Of a stretch of 64,000 nucleotides of DNA, positions 20,627-28,187 are shown one piece after another. Within the stretch, counting starts at the first letter, position 1. Every line of letters starts with the position of its first letter. The translations under genes were made by a program, and so were the position numbers. This DNA is from Burkholderia sp. BCC0506. GTDB lineage: Bacteria > Pseudomonadota > Gammaproteobacteria > Burkholderiales > Burkholderiaceae. Below the pieces are notes generated by a model. It had not been told where the DNA came from, made no database searches, and was given only the letters and a program-made list of their open reading frames with translations. The stretch spans positions 62,001-126,000 of the forward strand of contig NZ_CADFEN010000010.1 of NCBI RefSeq assembly GCF_902833145.1. The letters are read 5' to 3'.

Positions 20627-21088
20627 GGGGAGACCTGCTGATATTGCGTTGGAGGGGAAGGCCTTGCCGGCACTCCGGGGCTGTTCCAGGCACTGCTTTG
20701 AGCGGGATTCTAATCTCAATGGTGTCAAACGTCAAATGTCTTATGTCTTATATAAGAGTTGGTGCGGAAGATGCCGCGGGAGCTGGGAGCTGGGAGCCGA
20801 CGGCCTTGCCGGGCGCGGCTCGACGGGCGGATGTCGGGCGTTCGCTCCGGTCGTGGATGTCGAATCGATCTGCACAAGTACGCAGGAAACGGCACACACG
20901 GTGCGCGTTCGGGGGCTAGGCTTCCTGTCGCCCAGCTTGCAATCGGGTTTCGGCGCGGGAGGCGGAAACGGATGCACGCCTGTCGAATCGGCTCAAGCGA
21001 CAGCGATTTCCTCGATCCCGGCGCACGACATGCGCGCCAGATCGGCGCGGCGACGAAGCCTGGGCGGTGGTGCCGCGCGCGGCGCGGC
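20627..21088. other. Intergenic region upstream of acnB
   Basis: These 462 bases hold the acnB leader and its palindromic control element (20738-20757). From about 20770 to 21088 I see GC-rich sequence with no convincing gene, and only weak hairpins near 21075-21095 that could end the minus-strand gene to the right. Confidence 0.6.
20738..20757. promoter_or_regulatory. Putative repressor site upstream of acnB
   Basis: The perfect 12-bp palindrome TCTTATATAAGA (20746-20757) directly follows a GTCTTAT direct repeat (20738-20744), about 120 bases before the acnB start. Dense short symmetry of this kind is typical of GntR-type sites, but the regulator is not in the window. Confidence 0.5.
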
Positions 21089-21562
21089 TTATTGCCGTTT
21101 GGCGCGATACGCGTCGAGATTCTTGCGCGCCTGCGCACGGATCGCGCGCTGCACGAAAGGCGTCCAGCCGAGCAGCGCGCCTTTCATTCCGAGCGCCTGG
21201 CGCGCCCAGCGCCACAGGTCGAAATGGTCGCGATGCTCGACGATGCGCCCGTCGCGGAACCGGAAGCGCGCGTCGATCCGGTTGACCACCATCCGTCCGG
21301 TCGCGGCAAACCGGTAGTGCGCGGTCCATTTCGCGCGCCCGGTCTGGTCGTCCGCGGCGACTTCGCCGAACGTCAGCGAGAATTCCTGGGCCCGCGCAAC
21401 GAGCATCCGCCACATGTCCCGCGCGTGCTCGCCGCGCAGTTCGCCGAACGCGGGATCGCTGAATACGATGTCGTCGGCGTAGCACGCGAGCATCGCGTCG
21501 ATGTCGCGCTGCTGGAAGGCCGTGTAGAAGCGCTGGATCAACTCGGTGTTCGGATGCGTCAT
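21089..21562 (-). CDS. NTF2-like / SnoaL-type nuclear transport factor 2 family protein
   Basis: The 157-residue protein contains one NTF2-like cone-shaped domain: ELIQRFYTAFQQRDIDAMLACYADDIVFSDPAFGELRG-type N-terminus (residues 7-44) and the strands WTAHYRFAATGRMVVNRIDARFRF. Family members include small isomerases, hydrolases and non-catalytic ligand binders, so no reaction is assigned. ATG at 21562 (MTHPNTEL) is chosen for family length; the frame stays open upstream but without a family-like sequence. Confidence 0.85.
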   Translation of the reverse strand: MTHPNTELIQRFYTAFQQRDIDAMLACYADDIVFSDPAFGELRGEHARDMWRMLVARAQEFSLTFGEVAADDQTGRAKWTAHYRFAATGRMVVNRIDARFRFRDGRIVEHRDHFDLWRWARQALGMKGALLGWTPFVQRAIRAQARKNLDAYRAKRQ

Positions 21563-21699
21563 GTCGGGTGTAGCGGGAAAGGGGGGGCGGACGGCGACGT
21601 CCGTCGAAACGTTGATCGGGAAAGCGGCGGCAGGCCGCGCGAATCGGCGCCCGCGCCCGCGACGTGGGGCGCGGCCGGCTCGCCGCCGGATGATACGCG

Positions 21700-21948
21700 T
21701 CAGCGGGCCGCCATCGCGACGTCCTGATCGCTTCGGCCCGTCACCAGGCAGCCCGACATGAAGGCCTCGCTCTGGCTGCCGGCGGCGGCTTCGCCGAAGC
21801 CGCGACCGAGCGCGTCGGCCTTGACCTGCGCGGCGCCTTGCTCGCAGGCGAGCGGGCTGGCGTCGCGGCCCTGCGCGTGCAGGATCGCGCGATCGCCGAT
21901 GAGATACGCCAGCAGGGCAAAAACAGCGATATGGACGGCTCGTCTCAT
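21700..21948 (-). CDS. Small exported protein, unknown
   Basis: The protein has 82 residues. The N-terminus MRRAVHIAVFALLAYLIGDRAILHAQG reads as a signal peptide cleaved near HAQ (in two parts: basic start, then hydrophobic core). The mature part has two Cys (ACEQG and SGCLV) that could form one disulfide in the periplasm. GGAGAC stands before the start. I do not recognise the family. Confidence 0.65.
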   Translation of the reverse strand: MRRAVHIAVFALLAYLIGDRAILHAQGRDASPLACEQGAAQVKADALGRGFGEAAAGSQSEAFMSGCLVTGRSDQDVAMAAR

Positions 21949-22257
21949 GGTTCGTCTCCTCGTCGCTCAAGCGTAACGCGGACACGTTCGACGAAGCACT
22001 TGGGGCTTCCCCCGGTAAACGTCTGCTGAAAGCGGGGGCGGGGCGATCCTGTCCTGTTTTTTCCGTCGCCGTTCGGCGGGCAGGCAATGCGCGCGAGTTT
22101 GACGAATGTCAGGGTACGGGCGGGCGGCGGCGGTCGCGCGGCCGTTCAAGGCGATAGCATGAATGCATGACTTGACGGAACGCGATGCGGGTCAACGCAT
22201 CGGGTCCGGCAAGCAGGCAGGTATTGAATATCGCTGTCGAAATAGTGAGGAATCCAA
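21949..22257. other. Non-coding region before the 36-residue membrane protein
   Basis: No credible gene is seen in these 309 bases. A perfect inverted repeat GATGCG-N6-CGCATC lies at 22184-22201, 56 bases before the small gene, and could be a regulator site. The first 35 bases hold the ribosome-binding site of the minus-strand exported protein. Confidence 0.5.
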
Positions 22258-22368
22258 ATGTTGAACGTCTCGTCCGTCCTGATCAGTCTTGCTCCGATGT
22301 GGGCCATCCTGCTGCTGGCGTCGTCGGCGGCCGCCTATTTCGTGTTCTGGCGCAAGGCCATCGACTGA
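22258..22368 (+). CDS. 36-residue single-pass membrane protein
   Basis: ATG 22258 opens a 37-codon frame ending TGA at 22366-22368. GTGAGG lies seven bases upstream, a good ribosome-binding site. The product has one clear hydrophobic stretch (WAILLLASSAAAYFVFW, about residues 15-31) and ends in RKAID, so the positive-inside rule puts the C-terminus in the cytoplasm. It resembles no small respiratory subunit that I recognise. Evidence is the start signal plus the membrane helix only; expression is not shown. Confidence 0.6.
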   Translation: MLNVSSVLISLAPMWAILLLASSAAAYFVFWRKAID

Positions 22369-22419
22369 GGGCTGCGCGGCGGCGTGCGCACGATGCGTAC
22401 GCGCGCCGCGCCGCTCCCG

Positions 22420-22854
22420 TCACTGCACCTCCGTCACCGGCACATTCGAAATCCGCACCAGCCGGGCCATCACGCTGCGCCGAAACACCGACATCAATGC
22501 GTGCAGCGGATCGCGTCTCGGCGCGGCCACGACGATCTCGTCGCACCCGGTTTCGGCCGCCGCGGCCGCGATCGTATCGGCCACCGGCCCGACCTTCATC
22601 ACGACGCTGAACTTCACGCCCGCATCGCGCAGGATGCGCTCGGCCATCGCAAGATCGTCGGTCGCGAATCGTGTCTCGATCGCGCGCAACCGCGACAGCG
22701 GGTGATAGGCCTCGAGCCGCGTCGATTCGAGCGGCGCCTGCACGTTGATCAGCACGACCTCGGATGCGCAGCGCTCGCGATACAGGAATGTCGCGTGGCG
22801 AACCGCCTGAAGCGAGCGCGGCGAGTGGCCGACCGGAACCAGCAGCTTGAGCAT
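22420..22854 (-). CDS. Universal stress protein (UspA family)
   Basis: The 144-residue single-domain Usp begins MLKLLVPVGHSPRSLQAVRHA. The region that usually carries the ATP-binding G-x2-G-x9-G-S/T loop reads VVAAPRRDPLHALMSVFRRS, without the glycines. It is therefore probably a non-ATP-binding type, like classical UspA. It converges on the 36-residue membrane protein and has no partner gene. Confidence 0.85.
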   Translation of the reverse strand: MLKLLVPVGHSPRSLQAVRHATFLYRERCASEVVLINVQAPLESTRLEAYHPLSRLRAIETRFATDDLAMAERILRDAGVKFSVVMKVGPVADTIAAAAAETGCDEIVVAAPRRDPLHALMSVFRRSVMARLVRISNVPVTEVQ

Positions 22855-23221
22855 GGACGATGAACCCGGAAACGAAGTGCTTTCAGCGTAGCGGGCGGCC
22901 TGACGAAACGATCTAAAGAGATCGGCTGGCCGCGTAAAAATGTCGTTAACGCGCGCGGTCCCGTGACGCAGCGATTAAAAATATAAGAAATTTAAGTTTA
23001 TGCGCATAAACGATTTCATCCACCGTGACGGCCTGCGAGTTTGGCATGGAGCGCCCGGATTCAGTCGGATCCTCAATGAATCGCGACGGAAAATATCGGA
23101 GGTCGGGGATCCGGCGTCACGTAGAGTAGAGCATCGGCCGCGGCGCGGCCGCCTCCCGGCGGGCATGGGAGCGCGCGCCGTCGAGCGGCCCGCCATTCCA
23201 TTCCGGTTCCAGGAGACCCGC
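22855..23221. other. Intergenic region between UspA and amidase
   Basis: These 367 bases carry the divergent control signals of both genes. The segment 22970-23015 is strikingly AT-rich and contains the perfect 14-bp palindrome TTTATGCGCATAAA (22997-23010). The amidase frame is open from ATG 23000, inside this palindrome, but the residues before 23222 do not look like amidase and no ribosome-binding site supports them. Confidence 0.55.
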
Positions 23222-24712
23222 ATGCCGCACGGCGCCCCGCAGCTTCTCGCTCCCGCTCCCGCTTCCATTTCCGTCGATCCGATCGTGCGCCTGTCGGCCG
23301 GCGAGCTCGCGTCGGCGATCCGCAGCAAGGCGGTGTCGTGCGTCGAGACGATGCGCGCGTATCTCGATCACGTCGAGCGCGTGAACGGCGCGATCAACGC
23401 GATCGTCGCGCTGCGCGACCGCGCTGCGCTGCTGGCGGAAGCCGCGGAAAAGGATGCGGAACTGGCGCGCGGCGCGTACCGCGGCTGGCTGCACGGGATG
23501 CCGCAGGCGCCGAAGGATCTGGCGATGACGAAGGGGCTGCGGACCACCTACGGCTCGCCGATCTTCCGCGAGAACGTGCCGCACGCCGATTCCGTCGGCG
23601 TCGCACGGATGCGCGCGGCGGGCGCGATCTTCATCGGCAAGACCAATACGCCCGAGTTCGGACTCGGTTCGCACACGTTCAACGAGGTCTACGGCGCGAC
23701 GCGCAACCCGTACGACTTGACGAAGAGCGCGGGCGGCAGCAGCGGCGGCACGGCGGCGGCGCTCGCGTCGAGGATGCTGCCGGTGGCGGACGGCAGCGAT
23801 TTCGGCGGGTCGCTGCGCAATCCGGCCGCGTTCTGCAATATCTACGGCTTCCGTCCGTCGCAGGGGCGCGTGCCGCGCTGGCCGGGCGTCGACGTGTTCA
23901 TGCAGCAGCTCGGCATCGAAGGGCCGATGGGCCGCACCGTCGGCGACGTCGCGCAACTGCTCGCGATCCAGGCCGGCTACGACCGCCACGATCCGCTGTC
24001 GCTCGCGGAAGATCCGGCCGTGTTCGCGCAGCCGCTCGACGCGGACCTGCGCGGCAAGCGCATCGCGTGGGTCGGCGACTGGAACGGCTATCTCGCGACC
24101 GAGGCCGGCGTGCTCGCGCAGTGCGAGCACGGGCTGGCGACGCTGCGCGAGATCGGCTGCGACGTCGATGCCGCGCTGCCGGCGTTCGCGCCCGACCGGA
24201 TCTGGCGCCTGTGGCTCACGCATCGGCACCTGCTGTCGGGCGGCGGCCTGCTCGCGCACTATCGCGATCCGGCGCGCCGCGCGCTGCTGAAGCCCGAGGC
24301 GATCTACGAGGTCGAGGGGCTGCTCGCGATGCAGGGCGCGGCCGTGTTCGACGCGAGCGTCGAACGGACCGCGTGGCATCAGGCGGTGCTGAACTTCTTC
24401 GAGCGTTACGACTTCATCGCGGCGCCGACCGCGCAGGTGTTCCCGTTCGACGTCGACCAGCGCTGGCCGAAGGAGATCGCGGGCCGCGCGATGGACACGT
24501 ATCACCGCTGGATGGAAACGGTCGTGCCGTGGACGCTGGCCGGCTGCCCGGTGATCAACGTGCCGGTCGGGTTCAACGATGCGGGGCTGCCGACGGGCAT
24601 GCAGCTGATCGGGCGTCCGCGCGCCGATCTCGCGGTGCTGCAGCTTGCGCGCGGCTACGAGCGGGCGGCCGACTGGGTCGCCCGGCGCGTGCCGGCGTGG
24701 ATGGCTGCGTAA
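23222..24712 (+). CDS. Amidase (amidase-signature family)
   Basis: The 496-residue hydrolase has the Ser-cisSer-Lys triad of the amidase-signature fold: Lys in PKDLAMTKG, cis-Ser in [15 protein letters not shown] and nucleophile Ser in [19 protein letters not shown] stands eight bases before ATG 23222, which decides the start. It lacks the GatA tRNA context, so it should cleave small amides. The substrate is unknown, and it is transcribed alone. Confidence 0.92.
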   Translation: MPHGAPQLLAPAPASISVDPIVRLSAGELASAIRSKAVSCVETMRAYLDHVERVNGAINAIVALRDRAALLAEAAEKDAELARGAYRGWLHGMPQAPKDLAMTKGLRTTYGSPIFRENVPHADSVGVARMRAAGAIFIGKTNTPEFGLGSHTFNEVYGATRNPYDLTKSAGGSSGGTAAALASRMLPVADGSDFGGSLRNPAAFCNIYGFRPSQGRVPRWPGVDVFMQQLGIEGPMGRTVGDVAQLLAIQAGYDRHDPLSLAEDPAVFAQPLDADLRGKRIAWVGDWNGYLATEAGVLAQCEHGLATLREIGCDVDAALPAFAPDRIWRLWLTHRHLLSGGGLLAHYRDPARRALLKPEAIYEVEGLLAMQGAAVFDASVERTAWHQAVLNFFERYDFIAAPTAQVFPFDVDQRWPKEIAGRAMDTYHRWMETVVPWTLAGCPVINVPVGFNDAGLPTGMQLIGRPRADLAVLQLARGYERAADWVARRVPAWMAA

Positions 24713-25032
24713 CACCGCGGCCGGCAGGTCGCAGCCGGTAGCCGGGTGACGAAACGGGCAGCGACGCGCTGTCCGTCGGGTTTTGCATCGTTCGACGCGA
24801 CGCTCGTCGGCGCAGGCCGGAACCGGCATCCATTGATGCAGCCGGAGAAAGAATCGCGACGCGTGCACGGCATCGCGCGGCAAACGTACGCGAATCTGCG
24901 CGACGGGGCGCGTCGGCGGCCGAATTGCAAGCGGCGGCGCCGCCTGATTTCGTTTCGATGTGTTTCAGTCGTTGCGGCGGCGCGCGACGCGCTTCGACAA
25001 TATTGCCTCGTCAATTCGGGCACGAGGGAAAC
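24713..25032. other. Intergenic region, no recognised element
   Basis: Apart from the GAGGG ribosome-binding site of the next gene, these 320 bases show no clear promoter, hairpin or gene. Open frames here have no sensible composition or start signal. Confidence 0.5.
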
Positions 25033-25719
25033 ATGAAGCACATTCGCGCGACGGGCCGGCATCTGGCCTCGGCAGGCATCGCGTTCGGCATCCTGGCGAG
25101 CGGCGCCGCACACGCGCAACTCGACCTGCAGTCGATCGGCGCGTCGCTGCTCGGCGGCGGGCAACAGCAGGCGGCGCCGGCGCAGGGCGGCATCGCGCAG
25201 TTGCTGCAGGCGTATGTCGGCGCGAACCAGCAGGTGCTGAGCGGCCAGTCGTCGCTCGCGTCGGCGATGGGGCTGACGGGGGCGGCCGGGCAGGCGCAGC
25301 AGGCCGCGAGCCAGTTGTCCGGCGGCGACGCGCTGTCGCCGGCGGTGCTGTCGCAGATGGGCGGCGCGCAGCAATCGGTGTCGCAGGCGCTTGGCCAGGC
25401 GTTCGCGAGCGGCGGCGCGACGCACGGCCCGATCGACAAGCAGGCGTTCAGCAACGGCCTCGCGTCGCTCGGGCAGGGGCTCACGCAGTATTCGCAACTG
25501 CAGTCGGGGCTCGGCAGTCTCGGCTCGACGAGCGCCGCGTCGCTGTTGCAGGCGGGCCTGAATCCGCAGAACATGCAGGCCGCGACGTATATCGCGCAAA
25601 GCGCGCCGGGCCAGTTGCAGTCGCTCGCGGCGACGCTCGGCCAGGCCGTGCAGTTCGCGACGAGCCAGGGCATTTCGGTGCCGTCGGTCGCGTCGTCCGC
25701 GTTGAAGCTGCTGCCATAA
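25033..25719 (+). CDS. Secreted Gln/Ala/Ser-rich protein, unknown
   Basis: The protein has 228 residues. It has a signal peptide with cleavage after AHA near residue 30 (ASGAAHA/QLDLQS). The mature protein is low-complexity, rich in Gln, Ala, Ser, Gly and Leu, with repeated heptad-like pieces (SLGQGLTQYSQLQSGLGSLG, AQSAPGQLQSLAATLGQ). It contains no Cys and no catalytic motif. This suggests an extended helical or aggregating secreted protein. GAGGG precedes ATG 25033; upstream in-frame codons are not signal-peptide-like. Confidence 0.75.
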   Translation: MKHIRATGRHLASAGIAFGILASGAAHAQLDLQSIGASLLGGGQQQAAPAQGGIAQLLQAYVGANQQVLSGQSSLASAMGLTGAAGQAQQAASQLSGGDALSPAVLSQMGGAQQSVSQALGQAFASGGATHGPIDKQAFSNGLASLGQGLTQYSQLQSGLGSLGSTSAASLLQAGLNPQNMQAATYIAQSAPGQLQSLAATLGQAVQFATSQGISVPSVASSALKLLP

Positions 25720-25844
25720 CGGGGCGCCGATGCGCGCGCGATGCGTGGCCGGCATCGCGCGCGTCGACCGCGAACAATAGTCCCGCCCACCATGGGGATT
25801 TCGCGCGATGCTATCGTGGCGTGTTCCCTTATCGGTGCCGGTTC

Positions 25845-26675
25845 ATGACTGACTTGTTCGATCTCTCGCGCTATTTCTCCCGCATCGGCTACGACGGCCC
25901 GGCCGAGCCGACGCTCGACGTGCTGCGCCGGCTGCATCTGCTGCACCCGCAGGCGATTCCGTTCGAAAACCTCAATCCGCTGACCGGCGCGCGCGTCGCG
26001 CTCGATCTGCCCGCGCTCGTCGACAAGGTGATCGAACGTCGCCGCGGCGGCTACTGCTTCGAACTCAACAAGCTGTTCCACACCGCGCTCACGACGATCG
26101 GTTTTTGCGTGACGCCGCTGATCGCGCGCGTGCGCTGGATGCGGCCGCCCGAGGTCGTCACCGCGCAGACGCACATGCTGCTGCGCATCGATCTCGACGG
26201 CGCGGCGTGGCTCGCGGACATCGGCTTCGGCAGCGCGACGCTGACCGCACCGCTGCGCTTCGTGCCCGGCGAGCGGCAACAGACGCCGCATGGCGCGTTT
26301 CGCGTGATCGACGCGCCGGTCGTCGGCGAATTCGACATGCAGTTCGAGATTCCCGACGGCTGGCAGACGACCTACCGCTTCTCGCTGAAGCCGGCCGAGT
26401 GGATCGATTACGAGGCCGCGAACTGGTTCACGTCGACGTATCCCGAATCGATCTTCGTGAACGACCTGATCGCGTGCCGCGTGCTGCCGGACGGGCGCGC
26501 GGCGCTGCTCAACACCGTGCTGACGCTGCGCGACGCGGCGGGGGCCGGGCGCACGGTCGCCTTCGACAACGCAGCCGACTGGGCCGCGTGCCTGCGCGAC
26601 ACGATCGGCATCGATACGGCGGGATTCGATCTCGACGCGCTGTTTGTACGGCTTGCGGCGCGAACGGCGCGGTAA
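25845..26675 (+). CDS. nat: Arylamine N-acetyltransferase
   Basis: The 276-residue enzyme transfers acetyl from acetyl-CoA to arylamines. The Cys-His-Asp triad is complete: Cys71 (RGGYCFE), His110 (AQTHMLL) and Asp125 (ADIGFGS). The N-terminus YFSRIGYDGP and IPFENLNPL are typical. ATG 25845 gives the family start although the ribosome-binding site is weak. It is monocistronic in appearance. Confidence 0.94.
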   Translation: MTDLFDLSRYFSRIGYDGPAEPTLDVLRRLHLLHPQAIPFENLNPLTGARVALDLPALVDKVIERRRGGYCFELNKLFHTALTTIGFCVTPLIARVRWMRPPEVVTAQTHMLLRIDLDGAAWLADIGFGSATLTAPLRFVPGERQQTPHGAFRVIDAPVVGEFDMQFEIPDGWQTTYRFSLKPAEWIDYEAANWFTSTYPESIFVNDLIACRVLPDGRAALLNTVLTLRDAAGAGRTVAFDNAADWAACLRDTIGIDTAGFDLDALFVRLAARTAR

Positions 26676-26747
26676 CGCGGACGCACGAAATCCGACGGCG
26701 GTCCGCACGCGGGCCGCGATCCATCCACCATCGCCCCGATTGACTTT

Positions 26748-26771
26748 TGCTAGATTGCTAGCATACTAGTA
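26748..26771. promoter_or_regulatory. Three contiguous 8-bp palindromic boxes (MetJ-like array)
   Basis: TGCTAGAT, TGCTAGCA and TACTAGTA follow each other without a gap. The second and third are perfect palindromes. CTAG, normally rare in such genomes, recurs every eight bases at 26750, 26758 and 26766. Ribbon-helix-helix repressors of the MetJ type bind exactly such 8-bp tandem boxes. The array covers the spacer and -10 of a likely promoter (TTGACT 26740-26745, 16 bases, CATACT 26762-26767) directly before the ribbon-helix-helix gene. Confidence 0.7.
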
Positions 26772-26774
26772 TCC

Positions 26775-26951
26775 ATGACCGACGAAGAAGTGAAGCAATT
26801 CAACGTGTACCTGCCGCTCGGCCTGATCCGGCAGGTCAAGCATCGCGCCATCGAGACGGAGCAATCGCTGTCCGCGCTGGTGGCCGACGCGTTGCGCGCG
26901 TATCTGGCCGCGCCGCCGCCCGGCGCGGAACCGTCCAACCAGGAGGAGTGA
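26775..26951 (+). CDS. Ribbon-helix-helix (CopG/Arc-like) protein
   Basis: This 58-residue protein opens with [20 protein letters not shown], a beta-strand followed by a helix as in CopG/Arc repressors, then [18 protein letters not shown] as the second helix. The tail is Pro-rich. No ribosome-binding site is visible, and the predicted transcription start (about 26774) abuts the ATG, so translation may be leaderless. It probably represses its own operon through the 8-bp boxes just upstream. The VOC gene follows after one base. Confidence 0.8.
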   Translation: MTDEEVKQFNVYLPLGLIRQVKHRAIETEQSLSALVADALRAYLAAPPPGAEPSNQEE

Positions 26952-26952
26952 C

Positions 26953-27303
26953 ATGTCGTCCGAGCGAATCGAAGCCGTGTATCTGACCACGCACAACTGG
27001 GGCAAGTCGGCGAAGTTCTTTCAGGCGCTGGGCTTCAGGCTGGAATTCGAAACCGACCACAATTCGGGCCAGTTGCGCCGCGGCGACGGTCCGTTCCTGT
27101 TCATCGCCGAAGTGCCGCCGAGCGAAACGCCCGACATGCAGGTCGTGATCAAGGTGGCCGACGAGCAGGCGGTGCAGCCCCAGCCGATCGTCGATGTCGT
27201 CACGCGGTTCGAGGATACGCACTGGGGCACGCGCGACATGACCGTGCGCGATCCGGACGGCCGGGTGTGGCGCCTGCAGGCGCCGGGCAAGCAGCGCGCG
27301 TGA
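26953..27303 (+). CDS. Single-domain VOC (glyoxalase/bleomycin-resistance-type) protein
   Basis: The 116-residue protein is one VOC domain: AVYLTTHNWGKSAKFFQALGFRLEFET at the start, and MTVRDPDGRVWRLQAPG at the end. AGGAGGAG within the preceding stop region gives a strong ribosome-binding site. Known relatives are glyoxalase-like enzymes or drug-binding resistance proteins that work as dimers. The substrate is unknown. It lies between the ribbon-helix-helix gene and a methyltransferase gene, in one operon. Confidence 0.85.
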   Translation: MSSERIEAVYLTTHNWGKSAKFFQALGFRLEFETDHNSGQLRRGDGPFLFIAEVPPSETPDMQVVIKVADEQAVQPQPIVDVVTRFEDTHWGTRDMTVRDPDGRVWRLQAPGKQRA

Positions 27304-27310
27304 GATCGAC

Positions 27311-28174
27311 ATGACGGATCTCCGCGAAGACGACGCGCCCGACAGCACGGCCGCGCGCGTCGCGCTGTGGCGTGCGCTGCACGTCGCACTCGATGCGCCG
27401 CCGCACGTGCTCACGGACGAAATCGGGCTGCGATTGCTCGCGCCGGCACCCGGCTGGCAGCAGCGCGGCGACATGGATCCGCAGTTCACGCGGCCGTTTC
27501 GCGCGTCGATCGTCGCGCGGGCGCGCTTCATCGAGGATCTCGTGGCCGAGCAGGCCGCGCGCGGCGTGAGCCAGTACGTGATCCTCGGCGCGGGGCTCGA
27601 CAGCTTCGTGCAGCGCCGGCCGGACATGGCGTCGCGCGTGACGGTGTTCGAAGTCGACCAGCCGGCGCCGCAGCGCTGGAAGCAGCGCCGCCTGGTCGAA
27701 CTCGGTTTCGGCGTGCCCGACTGGCTGCGTTTCGTGCCCGTCGATTTCGAGGCGAAGCAGTCGTGGCGCGACGCGCTCGTCGGCGCGGGCTTCGATGCCG
27801 GCCAGCCGGCGGTCGTGGTCTCCACCGGCGTCAGCATGTATCTGACGCGCGAAGCGAATGCGGCCGCGCTGCGCGAAGTCGCGTCGCTCGCGCCGGATTC
27901 GACGTTCGCGATGACCTTCCTGTTGCCGCTGGAGCAGGCGGATCCGGACGTGCGCCCGGGGCTGGAAATGGCCGCGAAGGGCGCGCGGGCGAGCGGCACG
28001 CCGTTCATCAGCTTCTTCGTGCCGGCCGAGATCCAGGCGCTCGCACGGGAGGCCGGCTTCGCGCGGGCCGAACACGTGTCGGCCGCCGAGCTGACGCGCC
28101 GTTATTTCGCCGGGCGCACGGACGGTCTGCGGCCGCCGAACCGCGCGGAAGAGCTGCTGGTCGCGACGGTCTGA
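27311..28174 (+). CDS. Class I SAM-dependent methyltransferase (leucine carboxyl methyltransferase/Tcmp family)
   Basis: The 287-residue protein shows the hallmarks of the Ppm1/TcmP-type family: RARFIEDLVAEQAARGVSQYVILGAGLDSFVQR, with the SAM loop LGAGLDS, and an EVDQPAPQRWKQRR acidic-loop segment. VSTGVSMYLTREA is the conserved post-III region. It follows the VOC gene by seven bases. Family members O-methylate carboxylates or small metabolites; the substrate here is unknown. Confidence 0.88.
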   Translation: MTDLREDDAPDSTAARVALWRALHVALDAPPHVLTDEIGLRLLAPAPGWQQRGDMDPQFTRPFRASIVARARFIEDLVAEQAARGVSQYVILGAGLDSFVQRRPDMASRVTVFEVDQPAPQRWKQRRLVELGFGVPDWLRFVPVDFEAKQSWRDALVGAGFDAGQPAVVVSTGVSMYLTREANAAALREVASLAPDSTFAMTFLLPLEQADPDVRPGLEMAAKGARASGTPFISFFVPAEIQALAREAGFARAEHVSAAELTRRYFAGRTDGLRPPNRAEELLVATV

Positions 28175-28187
28175 CCCGTCGCGATCG

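Noticed and set aside
23000-23221. An extended N-terminus for the amidase, from ATG 23000
   Set aside because: The extra 74 residues are not amidase-like, no ribosome-binding site precedes ATG 23000, and AGGAG precedes ATG 23222.
24746-25036. A 96-residue open frame between the amidase and the secreted protein
   Set aside because: It is Arg-rich without a start signal and overlaps the next gene's leader; probably random.
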